Origin: an uncultured Gammaproteobacteria bacterium
GTDB taxonomy: Bacteria; Pseudomonadota; Gammaproteobacteria; Eutrophobiales; Eutrophobiaceae
DNA length: 64,000 nucleotides
Direction of reading: 5' to 3'
Assembly (NCBI GenBank): GCA_943788815.1
Contig: CALSRS010000001.1
Coordinates: 1,487,501-1,551,500 of the forward strand
This document shows, piece by piece, positions 53,723 through 63,156 of this stretch. Position 1 is the first letter of the stretch. Every line of letters begins with the position of its first letter. The position numbers and the translations under genes are program-made. The notes under the pieces were generated by a model. That model worked only from the letters and a program-made list of their open reading frames with translations, had not been told where the DNA came from and did no database searches.

Positions 53723-54310
53723 TTATTCTTTAGTCATACCCAATGATATTGCGATACAGATTGCAGAATGCGCATCATTTGCAGCATATAAAATCTGATT
53801 TTTTTTAAGTGGATAAGCTCCCCAATTAGACTTCTGAGCTCCTTTTCCTAGCCGCATTTTGAGTACCATTGCTACTGCTGCCCGAGCACCAATTGAATTT
53901 TCTTCTCCAAACAAGTCCTTTAGCATTACAGATAAATTCTGAGTATTAACAGTATCTATATCTAGCTTAGTCCGCAGTTCTTTAATATCGTCATTAATGC
54001 CGAACCCAATTTTTTTTATATTTTGGTTACTTAATATAGTCCTGGCTGAAGATAGGGCTGAAGAAAATTTGGTTGGAAATAGAAAAGCTTTTGATTCTGT
54101 TGCCAGCTGAATTAGAGCTGGGCCAGGACTAATCACACCTTTTCTAAAAATAGGTTTACTTTCAGTATCAAACCCAAGACACGTCTCATTGTTTAACTCA
54201 TCTAATGCTTGAGCAGCATCTTGTTCATTTTCAACAATCTTAATCTTGTCTAGCTCAAGTCCAACATACAAAGGCAACTCTCTAATCTGTTCTTTCGTTG
54301 GACGTTCCAT
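53723..54310 (-). CDS. DEDD 3'-5' exonuclease, RNase D-like
   Basis: The protein has 195 residues. The exonuclease motifs are CLGFDTESKP (Exo I, DxE), KKIGFGINDDIKEL (Exo II) and ILYAANDAHSAICI (Exo III, YxxxD, so DEDDy). There is no HRDC domain, so it is shorter than RNase D and resembles stand-alone 3'-5' exonuclease domain proteins. It probably trims RNA or DNA. It is co-directional and nearly adjacent to the NYN gene. Confidence 0.82.
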   Translation of the reverse strand: MERPTKEQIRELPLYVGLELDKIKIVENEQDAAQALDELNNETCLGFDTESKPIFRKGVISPGPALIQLATESKAFLFPTKFSSALSSARTILSNQNIKKIGFGINDDIKELRTKLDIDTVNTQNLSVMLKDLFGEENSIGARAAVAMVLKMRLGKGAQKSNWGAYPLKKNQILYAANDAHSAICIAISLGMTKE

Positions 54311-54626
54311 GTTCTACCTCTTTGGTTTTTTGATTAAAGTAATGCCATAGCATTCGTATTACACCTAAATCAGTTGCCCTATAACCATGTATTAATAAGA
54401 AAATAATTATCAGTTTAGTATTCCAGGCATATTACTTCCTAACCTTACTTTTACGTATAATTTTACTCCTGAAGATTTATCAGGTTAACCCATAGCTTCA
54501 TATTTTATTCATATTATTCTTCTTAACTAAACAATCAGCTCAAACTTTACTTAAGAAGTATTTGGATTATTCAAAAGAAGTGCTATCTTTAATCTATATA
54601 GAATATATTTCTTGGGGGGAGAAATC
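54311..54626. other. Divergent promoter region
   Basis: This AT-rich region of about 316 bp lies between the minus-strand exonuclease operon and the plus-strand CMD gene. It should hold promoters in both directions. Nothing beyond a GGGGGGAG ribosome-binding site at 54615-54622 is convincing. Confidence 0.4.
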
Positions 54627-55334
54627 ATGAAATCACGGAAATACTTTTTTAGATTATTGTGTCTTGGCATAGGTGTAATCAGCATTAATATTACTTTAGC
54701 TCAGGATATGAAACCCTATCCCGGTAAAACTGATGTGTACTACAGTAGCGGTAACCGTTTGCCACCAGTAAACCGAGAAGAACTGGATGATGCAGGCAAG
54801 GCACTTTATGACACCATCGTTGCTGGTGGCCGCTCCTTTACTTATGATGATGTAAATAAAGAATATATGGGGCCTCGTGCGATTCGTATGTATAGTCCCA
54901 TCGTCGCCAACCACAACTCCAGTGCAAACCAGTATCTAAGATATGAATCTGGTATAGATCCTAAATTACGCGAAATAACTATAATGAACGCGGCCTGGCA
55001 TATGAACAGTGATTATGAGTGGACGGCCCATGAAGAAACTGCGCAGGAAGTCGGAGTACCCCAATCTACAATCGACATCATAAAGTTTAATAAACCTGTA
55101 CCAACTAAGCTTGGAGAAAAAGAAACAGCCATCATAACTCTTTGCAGGGAGATATTCAGGGATGATCGAAGAGTTAGCTCAGACACCTTTGCTAATGCAT
55201 TATCCTTATTTGGCAAAAAGCAGCTAGTTGAAATTGTTGCCTTACTGGGTGGTTATACGGGGACGGCAATGATCCTAAATACTTTTGACCAACAATTACC
55301 ACCAGGGAAAAAGTCTCTGTTACCTGGACGGTAG
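54627..55334 (+). CDS. Secreted carboxymuconolactone decarboxylase-family protein
   Basis: I start at ATG 54627, 4 bp after GGGGGGAG; the track's TTG is five codons earlier. The protein has 235 residues with a signal peptide ending TLAQ. The CMD fold appears in DPKLREITIMNAAWHMNSDYEWTAHEETAQEVGVP and in the C-terminal QLVEIVALLGGYTGTAMILNTF. The AhpD CxxC is absent, so it is not a peroxidase of that kind. Export of a CMD protein is less common. It appears monocistronic. Confidence 0.75.
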   Translation: MKSRKYFFRLLCLGIGVISINITLAQDMKPYPGKTDVYYSSGNRLPPVNREELDDAGKALYDTIVAGGRSFTYDDVNKEYMGPRAIRMYSPIVANHNSSANQYLRYESGIDPKLREITIMNAAWHMNSDYEWTAHEETAQEVGVPQSTIDIIKFNKPVPTKLGEKETAIITLCREIFRDDRRVSSDTFANALSLFGKKQLVEIVALLGGYTGTAMILNTFDQQLPPGKKSLLPGR

Positions 55335-55495
55335 TAAATTAATATTTATGGCTAAATTTTGATGATTAATGTGAATTAAAACAGCAAACTATGTGTAAAA
55401 ATAGTGAAAATAAGCTATTTTTTTTAATTTTTAACTATCATTGATATAGAAATTCATCTATTTTTTAATATTGAATAAAGTTTTATCAGTAAATT

Positions 55496-55930
55496 ATGGT
55501 AATAAAAACCAACAATAAGTCATTATGTTTCTGGTTGCTTGCACTTGCGATCGGATTTAGGACGCTTATTGTTCCGGGGCTTACACCTGTATACGACGAT
55601 GATAGTCCCCTGGGTTTCAATATCACATTTTGTGAAAACATTTTTGAAAATCAGCCAAATACAGATAGCTCCCATGGCCATGACGGGCATACTCATAGCC
55701 ATGGTAATACTGACAGTGATGATAAAAACTCTGACATTATCCCATTATCAAACCACTGCAGTGTGGCATTTATGGGTGGCATCTTCATTGAGGCGCCTAC
55801 ATTTGATATCGCTAAATATGTCGATAGAACCAACGATGTATTAACTGCAGACTATTTTGTACCTTACATAGTAACACCACGTTATCAACATCAACTCTCC
55901 CGGGCACCGCCCACCTCCAGCTTGATTTAA
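55496..55930 (+). CDS. His-rich secreted protein, DUF2946-like
   Basis: The protein has 144 residues: an N-terminal hydrophobic segment, CEN in the middle, a His-rich stretch HGHDGHTHSHGN near 63-74, LSNHCSVAF, and a C-terminal RAPPTS. The layout, a hydrophobic start, central Cys/His and ending in R-x-PP, resembles DUF2946 proteins that precede copper-related TonB receptors. Here too a TonB receptor follows 76 bp downstream. Metal binding is likely; the specific metal is inferred. Confidence 0.6.
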   Translation: MVIKTNNKSLCFWLLALAIGFRTLIVPGLTPVYDDDSPLGFNITFCENIFENQPNTDSSHGHDGHTHSHGNTDSDDKNSDIIPLSNHCSVAFMGGIFIEAPTFDIAKYVDRTNDVLTADYFVPYIVTPRYQHQLSRAPPTSSLI

Positions 55931-56006
55931 TCCTACTTTTTATTGTTGTAAGCAGATGTGTCCACTTATGTGTACATGTCATGTGGTTGTTACCTGGAGG
56001 TAATTT

Positions 56007-58292
56007 ATGTTTAGTTTAAATAAATACATTGCTGTGATATCAGCGTGTCTTTTAACTGTTATGACAAATGGTTTTGTGTTTGCACAACAAACCGAATCTA
56101 TGGAAGAAATTATGGTTTGGGGCCAGGGCAGGCCCGTTGATGAATCTCATCGAAGCTCATCTACCGTTTTATTGACTGAAGAAGATCTGGTAAGCATTAA
56201 CGCCATGACAACGGAAGATCTGGTTAAATATGAACCTAGCCTGATCATCCGTCAGCGTTATATCGGAGATCCTAATGGCACCATGGGAATGCGCTCTGCC
56301 AACATGTTCCAGACGGCGCGCTCCTCTGTGTATGCCGATGGAGTACCCCTACATTATTTCCTGCAAACTGCCTTTAACGGGTCACCACGCTGGGCGCTGG
56401 TTGGTGGTAAGGAAATCGGTGCTATTGAAGTCATCTATGGTCCCTTTTCGGCAGAGTATGGTGGTAATGCCATGGGTGGCGTCGTTAATATGGAAACAAA
56501 GATCCCGAATCAGCAGGAATTTCATTTTGAAGGTTCCATGTTTTTACAGGACTTCAATGAAGTTGGTTTTGATGATAATCAAAGTGGTGGCCGCCTGTTT
56601 GGATCCTACGGAAATAAGTTTGGCGATTTTAGCCTGTATACCTCCTGGATCCATCTGGAAAACAACAGTCAACCCATGGACTTCAGGTTTTCATCTCAAG
56701 GAACACCTGATGGTAGCGAAGAAGAAGTCTCTGGAGGTATGACCGGCGTGAATTCAACAGGGTCTCCTGTCATAAACTTTGGTGATACCGGGCGTCAAGC
56801 AGCGAACACTGACCAGTTCAAGGTGAAGCTGGGATATGACTTTGGTGAGTGGTTCGGGCTGTTTAATGTGGCTTTTGAAGATCGCGATACAATCCGTGAT
56901 GCGGCCAATAACTACGTGGTGTCTAATGTTTCTGGTGAACCAGTCTGGAGCGGTAATGTTGTTCAGGACGGTATTCGGATCAATATCAATGGCAGCAGCT
57001 TGACAGAAGATGAATCTTACCGTCAAAACCTGTTATTGGCCGGCAGGTTGCAGGGACCGGTCACCGATTCCTGGTGGATGGAACTAAATTTAAGTTACTA
57101 TGAAATGCTGAAAGATGAACGCTTGAGTTCACTGCAACATCCCGATAATCCCGCCTATACCCCAGCAGGCAGAGTACGCGCCTATGATGATACTGGCTGG
57201 AAGACAGCAGATCTTAAGTTTGAGACGGACGAGTTCCTGGGGAGAGAAGATCTCGAATGGGTGTCTGGTTATTCATTTGCCACCTATAGCATGAAGTTGA
57301 CCGATTATGACTCACCCGATTACATGGCAGCTATAAAAGGAGAGCGGAGAAATTCCAGTGGCGGCAAGACCAATACCCACGCCCTATTTGGTCAACTTGG
57401 ATGGAGCCTGAACAATCAGTGGGACATGGTCATTGGTGCCAGACAGGAATTCTGGAACAGCCGTAACGGTTTCCTTTATAACTTCAGAACCAATGACATA
57501 CAGGACCATTCCAATCGATCAGAATCGCGGTTTTCACCAAAATTCTCAGTTGGCTACACTGCTGATACCGATTGGTTGTTTCGCTATTCCATTGCCAAGG
57601 CATACCGCTTCCCTATCGTCGAAGAACTGTTTGCATATGAAAGCAATACGGTGGGGACAGCACTGGCCGATGTGACCCTTGAACCCGAAGACGGTCTGCA
57701 CCACAATTTGATGTTTCAACGAAATATTGATGATGGAAATGGTTACGTTCGACTCAATCTGATGTATGAAGAAGTGGACAATGTGATTTTCATTCAAAGT
57801 GGTACTGTAGATAATATCTTAATCAGAACCTTTTTACCTGTCAGTGAGGTTACTACCAAGGGAGCTGAACTAGTCTTCACTCAAAAGAACCTTCTGGATA
57901 GCAATTTGGATCTACGCTTCAACCTGACCCTGATGGATTCAGAAATCACTCAAAATGTGTTTAATACATCCATTGAAGGCAATGACTTTCCACGTCTTCC
58001 TACCTGGCGAGGTAATGTAGTTGCGACCTATCATGTAACTGATAAATGGGACGTAGGTGGTGGGATTCGATTTGCCAGCAAGGGATTTCAACAGTTGGAT
58101 AATTCTGATATTGCATCAGAAACATATGGCGTCATGGACAAGTACACCTTCGTTAATCTGAAAACAAACTATCAGTACAACGAGCACGTCAGAGTTAGCC
58201 TTGCGGTAGACAATCTCTTCAATGACCTGGCATACGTAAACCATCCTTATCCACTACGTACTGTGTTTGTAGAAGCTGCTCTGGACTTTTAG
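56007..58292 (+). CDS. TonB-dependent receptor, probably metal-related
   Basis: The protein has 761 residues. A signal peptide (cut near FAQQ) precedes a plug with TEDLVKYEPSLIIRQRYIGD and IEVIYGPFSAEYGGNAMGGVVNM. A 22-strand type barrel ends in FVEAALDF. TGGAGG precedes the ATG. It is followed 11 bp later by an Asp-box lipoprotein and then a thioredoxin-like gene, and preceded by the His-rich protein, a grouping that suggests metal or metal-chelate uptake. The substrate is not proven. It is only distantly similar to the receptor at 2693. Confidence 0.85.
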   Translation: MFSLNKYIAVISACLLTVMTNGFVFAQQTESMEEIMVWGQGRPVDESHRSSSTVLLTEEDLVSINAMTTEDLVKYEPSLIIRQRYIGDPNGTMGMRSANMFQTARSSVYADGVPLHYFLQTAFNGSPRWALVGGKEIGAIEVIYGPFSAEYGGNAMGGVVNMETKIPNQQEFHFEGSMFLQDFNEVGFDDNQSGGRLFGSYGNKFGDFSLYTSWIHLENNSQPMDFRFSSQGTPDGSEEEVSGGMTGVNSTGSPVINFGDTGRQAANTDQFKVKLGYDFGEWFGLFNVAFEDRDTIRDAANNYVVSNVSGEPVWSGNVVQDGIRININGSSLTEDESYRQNLLLAGRLQGPVTDSWWMELNLSYYEMLKDERLSSLQHPDNPAYTPAGRVRAYDDTGWKTADLKFETDEFLGREDLEWVSGYSFATYSMKLTDYDSPDYMAAIKGERRNSSGGKTNTHALFGQLGWSLNNQWDMVIGARQEFWNSRNGFLYNFRTNDIQDHSNRSESRFSPKFSVGYTADTDWLFRYSIAKAYRFPIVEELFAYESNTVGTALADVTLEPEDGLHHNLMFQRNIDDGNGYVRLNLMYEEVDNVIFIQSGTVDNILIRTFLPVSEVTTKGAELVFTQKNLLDSNLDLRFNLTLMDSEITQNVFNTSIEGNDFPRLPTWRGNVVATYHVTDKWDVGGGIRFASKGFQQLDNSDIASETYGVMDKYTFVNLKTNYQYNEHVRVSLAVDNLFNDLAYVNHPYPLRTVFVEAALDF

Positions 58293-58303
58293 GAGGTAAA
58301 AAA

Positions 58304-59551
58304 ATGATTACCTATAAAACAACTAATACTTTGAGATTATTACTTGGAATCTCTGTTTTATTAGCCGGCTGTTCGCATCAGGCACATCAAGTGTCTGGTG
58401 TGATGTCTGCCTCGGAAGCTAAACCTGAGTGTACGTTTTCACCATTTAATTCTGTCCACTGTGGCAGGACACCGACTACGACAATAGATAATAAGGGCAG
58501 ACTATGGACCGCCTATGTGATCGGGGATCATGTTTATGTTTCCTACTCTGATGATATGGGAAAGAACTTTAGTACCCCGGTCACAGTCAATGCTGAGCCG
58601 GAGGAAATCTATACTAACGGAGAAAACCGTGCAAAAGTAGCCATTGGAAACAAGGGTGAAATCTACGTCTCCTGGACCGTCGTCAGGGACGGCCCATTTT
58701 TCGGAGACATACGTTTTAGCCGCTCTTTGGACGGTGGGAAACACTTTGAACCTGCACGCACAGTGAATGATGATGGACTGCAAACAAGTCACCGATTTGA
58801 AACTCTTTTTGTAGATTCCAATGAGAATATATATTTGACGTGGCTAGATAAACGTGATTTGGTTGAAAGACAACTTCGCGGAGAGACATACAACGGGGCA
58901 GCATTGTATTACACCGTGTCTCAGAATAAAGGTAAAACATTTTCCAAAAACACAAAGGTTGCTGATTACTCTTGCGAATGCTGCCGTGTTGCTTTAAGTG
59001 AAACACAAAATGGAAACGTTGCTGCATTTTGGCGACATATATTTGGTGAGAACACACGGGACCATGGCTTTGCCATACTTGCTCCAAACAAAGTTGTTTC
59101 TTTTGATGGTCGAATCACGAACGATGACTGGGAAATAGACGCCTGCCCACACCACGGACCTAGCATGATTACAGGTAATGGAGATAATTATCATCTAAGC
59201 TGGTTTACCCTCGGAGATAAAAGGAAAGGAATATTTTATGGCCGATATAATCACCAAAATAAAATACTAGATAATTTAAAAACGATCGCCACTACAGGCT
59301 CAAGCCATCCATATATCACTAAATCAAGAGATACTTTATTTCTGGTATGGAAGCAATTTGATGGTGAGAAAACCAACATAAACCTCCTTGTGTCTACAGA
59401 TGAAGGACAAAGCTGGAATGACTCAAGACTAATCTCATCCACTACAGGCGCATCAGATCATCCTTTACTTATTACAAATAATGAAAAGGTATTTTTAAGT
59501 TGGCACACCTCTGAAGAAGGATTAAGGCTGATTAGGTTAACTAACCAATGA
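58304..59551 (+). CDS. Sialidase-fold (Asp-box) lipoprotein
   Basis: The protein has 415 residues. Lipobox LLAGC lies near residue 22. Four Asp-box motifs (SDDMGKNFS, SLDGGKHFE, SQNKGKTFS, STDEGQSW) show a six-bladed propeller. Two conserved-looking cysteine clusters, YSCECCRVAL and IDACPHHGPSM, are unusual for sialidases and could bind a metal. I see no clear Arg-triad of true sialidases, so it is more likely a surface binding protein serving the upstream TonB receptor. Confidence 0.75.
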   Translation: MITYKTTNTLRLLLGISVLLAGCSHQAHQVSGVMSASEAKPECTFSPFNSVHCGRTPTTTIDNKGRLWTAYVIGDHVYVSYSDDMGKNFSTPVTVNAEPEEIYTNGENRAKVAIGNKGEIYVSWTVVRDGPFFGDIRFSRSLDGGKHFEPARTVNDDGLQTSHRFETLFVDSNENIYLTWLDKRDLVERQLRGETYNGAALYYTVSQNKGKTFSKNTKVADYSCECCRVALSETQNGNVAAFWRHIFGENTRDHGFAILAPNKVVSFDGRITNDDWEIDACPHHGPSMITGNGDNYHLSWFTLGDKRKGIFYGRYNHQNKILDNLKTIATTGSSHPYITKSRDTLFLVWKQFDGEKTNINLLVSTDEGQSWNDSRLISSTTGASDHPLLITNNEKVFLSWHTSEEGLRLIRLTNQ

Positions 59552-60051
59552 GTATGCACATGACTACAATAATCAAATCATCAAAGATGATCGCAAGTTT
59601 TCTTGTCTTTTTTATCTCATATACAACTATGGCGGAATCACTACCTTTTCACTCCGATTCCCTTAAAGAAATAGAAGATAAATACGATGGAGATAATTTT
59701 TTATTAGTACTGTGGGAAATGAGTTGCCTTCCATGTCACGAAGAAATGGAATTGCTTGGTAATATGATTCAATCATACCCAGAATTAAATGTGGTGTTCG
59801 TTGGGACTGATCATATCGATAAAGACAAAGAACTGAGTGAGCTACTGAAAAAGCACAAGCTTACTAATGTTGATTCCTGGCTATACGCAGAGAATAATAT
59901 TGAACGACTTCGATTTAGTATTGACCCTGAATGGTATGGAGAGTTACCTCGTAATTATTTTTATGATGTTGACTCTAGTCGCCTGGGACACAGTGGCAAA
60001 CTAACAAAAGAGATATTGCTGGAATGGTTAAGATTACATAATATTTTATAG
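59548..60051 (+). CDS. Periplasmic thioredoxin-like protein
   Basis: The protein has 167 residues. A signal peptide ends near TMAE, and the thioredoxin fold follows with active site WEMSCLPCHEEM (CxxC) and a possible cis-Pro in GELPRNYFYD. It is TlpA/thiol-disulfide-type. It overlaps the Asp-box lipoprotein gene by 4 bp. A reductant for that lipoprotein's cysteines, or for metal release, is a sensible role. Confidence 0.8.
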   Translation: MSMHMTTIIKSSKMIASFLVFFISYTTMAESLPFHSDSLKEIEDKYDGDNFLLVLWEMSCLPCHEEMELLGNMIQSYPELNVVFVGTDHIDKDKELSELLKKHKLTNVDSWLYAENNIERLRFSIDPEWYGELPRNYFYDVDSSRLGHSGKLTKEILLEWLRLHNIL

Positions 60052-60068
60052 AAATAAATTTATATTGA

Positions 60069-60368
60069 TCATGTAATTCTGTTTTCGCCCGTGGCATCGG
60101 TTGCCAGTCTTTTCATTTCTTCAACCCGCGCGAGCATCTTGGGGGCAACTCGCTGCCAGATCTCATACTCCAGATCTTTAACTAATGCCTCACAGATGAG
60201 GGTTGCAATTTCATCAGCAGACCTTGAGATGAAATGTTGCTCGACAGAAGATTTCATAAGCAGGTTAAAATGTCTTTCAATTGCCAGATCGCAAAGTCCG
60301 TCCAGGTAATTAGCTTCTTTTAACATCCTGTTTTTTTCAGTATTCTCTAGATTTTTTTTATTAAACAT
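60069..60368 (-). CDS. Small helical protein of unknown function
   Basis: The protein has 99 residues. It is strongly charged and predicted helical (YLDGLCDLAIERHFNLLMKSS, then DEIATLICEALVKDLEYEIWQRVAPKMLARVEEMKRL), with no signal peptide or membrane segment. It does not match a family I can name. It converges with the thioredoxin-like gene and is not clearly in an operon. The regular composition suggests a real gene. Confidence 0.5.
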   Translation of the reverse strand: MFNKKNLENTEKNRMLKEANYLDGLCDLAIERHFNLLMKSSVEQHFISRSADEIATLICEALVKDLEYEIWQRVAPKMLARVEEMKRLATDATGENRIT

Positions 60369-60504
60369 AATGCACCCCCAATAAATGAATAGTTTTCCTG
60401 TCTTTATCGGAACAATTCATCCTTCTTTACTTTTGTGTATAACGATTTCATCGTTTTATTAACGATACTTTAGTCCAGCACTTATTGCATGCTGAAATTA
60501 TAAT

Positions 60505-61343
60505 TTAACCCAGATGGGATGCATGAAACTGCAAATGCCTATCGATAAAGGTTTCTATAAAAAAGTAGCTGTGGTCATACCCTGGGTGACGTTGGATCTG
60601 GATATTACTTTTACTGTTGTTGGTCAGGGCCTCAAGATTTTCCAGTAATAACTGCTCTTTGAGAAATTCATCATCTTCTCCTTGATCAATCAATATTGGT
60701 GATAATTGATTGTTATTTTGATTTGAGAACAACATACATGCGTCATATTCTGACCAACAATCTTCATCCTCTCCCAGGTAATTTCTAAACGCCTTAATTC
60801 CCCATGGACACGAAGATGGGTTTACGATGGGGCTGAAAGCTGAAATAGATTTATAGCTTCCAGGATTTTTCAAGCCAATAGTTAACGCTCCATGCCCACC
60901 CATTGAATGACCGCTGATAGATTGATTACCATTTGCAGGAAAATGTGTATTAATAATTTCTGGCAATTCAAAAACTATATAATCATACATTTTGAAATTT
61001 TCTTCCCACGGTGCCTGAGATGCGTTCAGGTAAAATCCGGCACCCTGCCCCAGGTCATAAGCAGGGTCATCCGCGACACCCTCTCCCCGGGGGCTGGTGT
61101 CAGGTGCTACCAGGATAAGGCCAAGATCCGAAGCCATACGTCTTGCGCCCGCTTTTTGCATGAAATTCTCGTCTGTACATGTCAAACCTGACAACCAGTA
61201 AAGCACCGGTAATTTTTTATCCTCGACTAGTGCAGGCAGATATATGGAGAAAGTCATATCGCAATGATTTGCGATGGATAAATGCTGGTAACGACAATGC
61301 CAGCCGTTAAAGGATCTGTTGCGGCTTATCAGTTCTGGTTTCA

Positions 61344-61344
<1 letters not shown>
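60505..61344 (-). CDS. frmB: S-formylglutathione hydrolase
   Basis: The protein has 279 residues, the usual length. Signatures are LSGLTCTDENFMQKAGA, GEGVADDPAYDLGQGAGFYLNA, and the catalytic Ser in SISGHSMGGHGAL, Asp in LIDQGEDDEFL and His in PGYDHSYFF. It hydrolyses S-formylglutathione to formate and glutathione in the cytoplasm, the second step of glutathione-dependent formaldehyde oxidation. Its start overlaps the frmA stop by 1 bp (TAATG). The name fghA is also used. Confidence 0.93.
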
Positions 61345-62471
<1,127 letters not shown>

Positions 62472-62556
62472 TTAGTACAGTTTATTAATTTTATTCAATA
62501 AACAATATCACAACCATTTTTGCGGACAACCAGAAAAAAATACCTGGTCAGAATAC

Positions 62557-62590
62557 AAAAAAAAACGACGATAAGCTAAACTTATCACCG
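62557..62590 (-). terminator. Terminator after Met/His/Cys-rich gene
   Basis: On the minus strand, CGGTGATAAG pairs with CTTATCGTCG around loop TTTAG (10 bp with two G-U pairs), followed by a run of about nine T. It lies 31 bp past the stop of the gene at 62621 and separates it from frmA. Confidence 0.85.
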
Positions 62591-62620
62591 TAATTTATTA
62601 ATGCAGAAATTTAATCTATA

Positions 62621-63070
62621 TTATTCGGCATTCATGCTGCCACCACCCATGCCTTCCATATTGTGGTCCATACCGCCCATGCCTTTCATTCCCCCCATCT
62701 CTCCCATGCCTGAGCAACAACTTCCACCCTCCATATTATGCTCCATGCCTCCCATAGCAGCACAGCAGCCACCACCTTCCATGTTATGGTCCATAGCTCC
62801 CATCTTATGTTCCATAGGCGCAGAACTGATGACATTTTCCAGGAGGATGCGCATTCCTTCTGCCAGTTTGCGTTCAGCACCACGATGATCGCCATTTTTA
62901 TGCAAGGCCAGGCCCTCATCCTTTAATATAATTACCTGTGACCTTTGATCGGTAGACAGCTCCATTCTTACCAGGGCTGCGTCTATAGCCTCGGCATCTT
63001 TTACACAGTGAGCAGCCATTACGCTGACCGTACTTAACAATAATGATAAAAGTAAAATTAATCTGTTCAT
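62621..63070 (-). CDS. Secreted Met/His/Cys-rich protein, likely metal-binding
   Basis: The protein has 149 residues. A signal peptide ends at VMAA, then a short helical domain (about 20-85). The C-terminal third is a repeat of 'M-D/E-HNMEG' three times, with CC pairs and GM/GGM runs (GGGCCAAMGGMEHNMEGG). Methionine, histidine and cysteine at this density typify periplasmic copper-binding proteins. It has its own terminator and lies between frmA and pobA. Metal and role are inferred from composition only. Confidence 0.7.
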   Translation of the reverse strand: MNRLILLLSLLLSTVSVMAAHCVKDAEAIDAALVRMELSTDQRSQVIILKDEGLALHKNGDHRGAERKLAEGMRILLENVISSAPMEHKMGAMDHNMEGGGCCAAMGGMEHNMEGGSCCSGMGEMGGMKGMGGMDHNMEGMGGGSMNAE

Positions 63071-63114
63071 ATCGATCCACTCCTAATGTTATGCATTGAT
63101 ACAATTTTAGAATA

Positions 63115-63142
63115 CCTGCATTTCAACAATATGATGCAGGTC
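63115..63142. repeat. 8-bp perfect inverted repeat between pobA and metal-binding gene
   Basis: ACCTGCAT and ATGCAGGT are separated by 12 bp, 45 bp upstream of the gene at 63070 and just past the end of pobA. It could be an operator or a hairpin at the pobA 3' end; there is no T-tract. Confidence 0.35.
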
Positions 63143-63156
63143 ATAAAACCAGCTGA

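Noticed and set aside
55395-55430. Hairpin after the CMD gene as terminator
   Set aside because: The stem is almost all A-T with a 10-nt loop, so it is too weak to call.
56275-56742. 155-aa ORF inside the TonB receptor
   Set aside because: It lies fully inside the receptor gene in another frame and has no family features.
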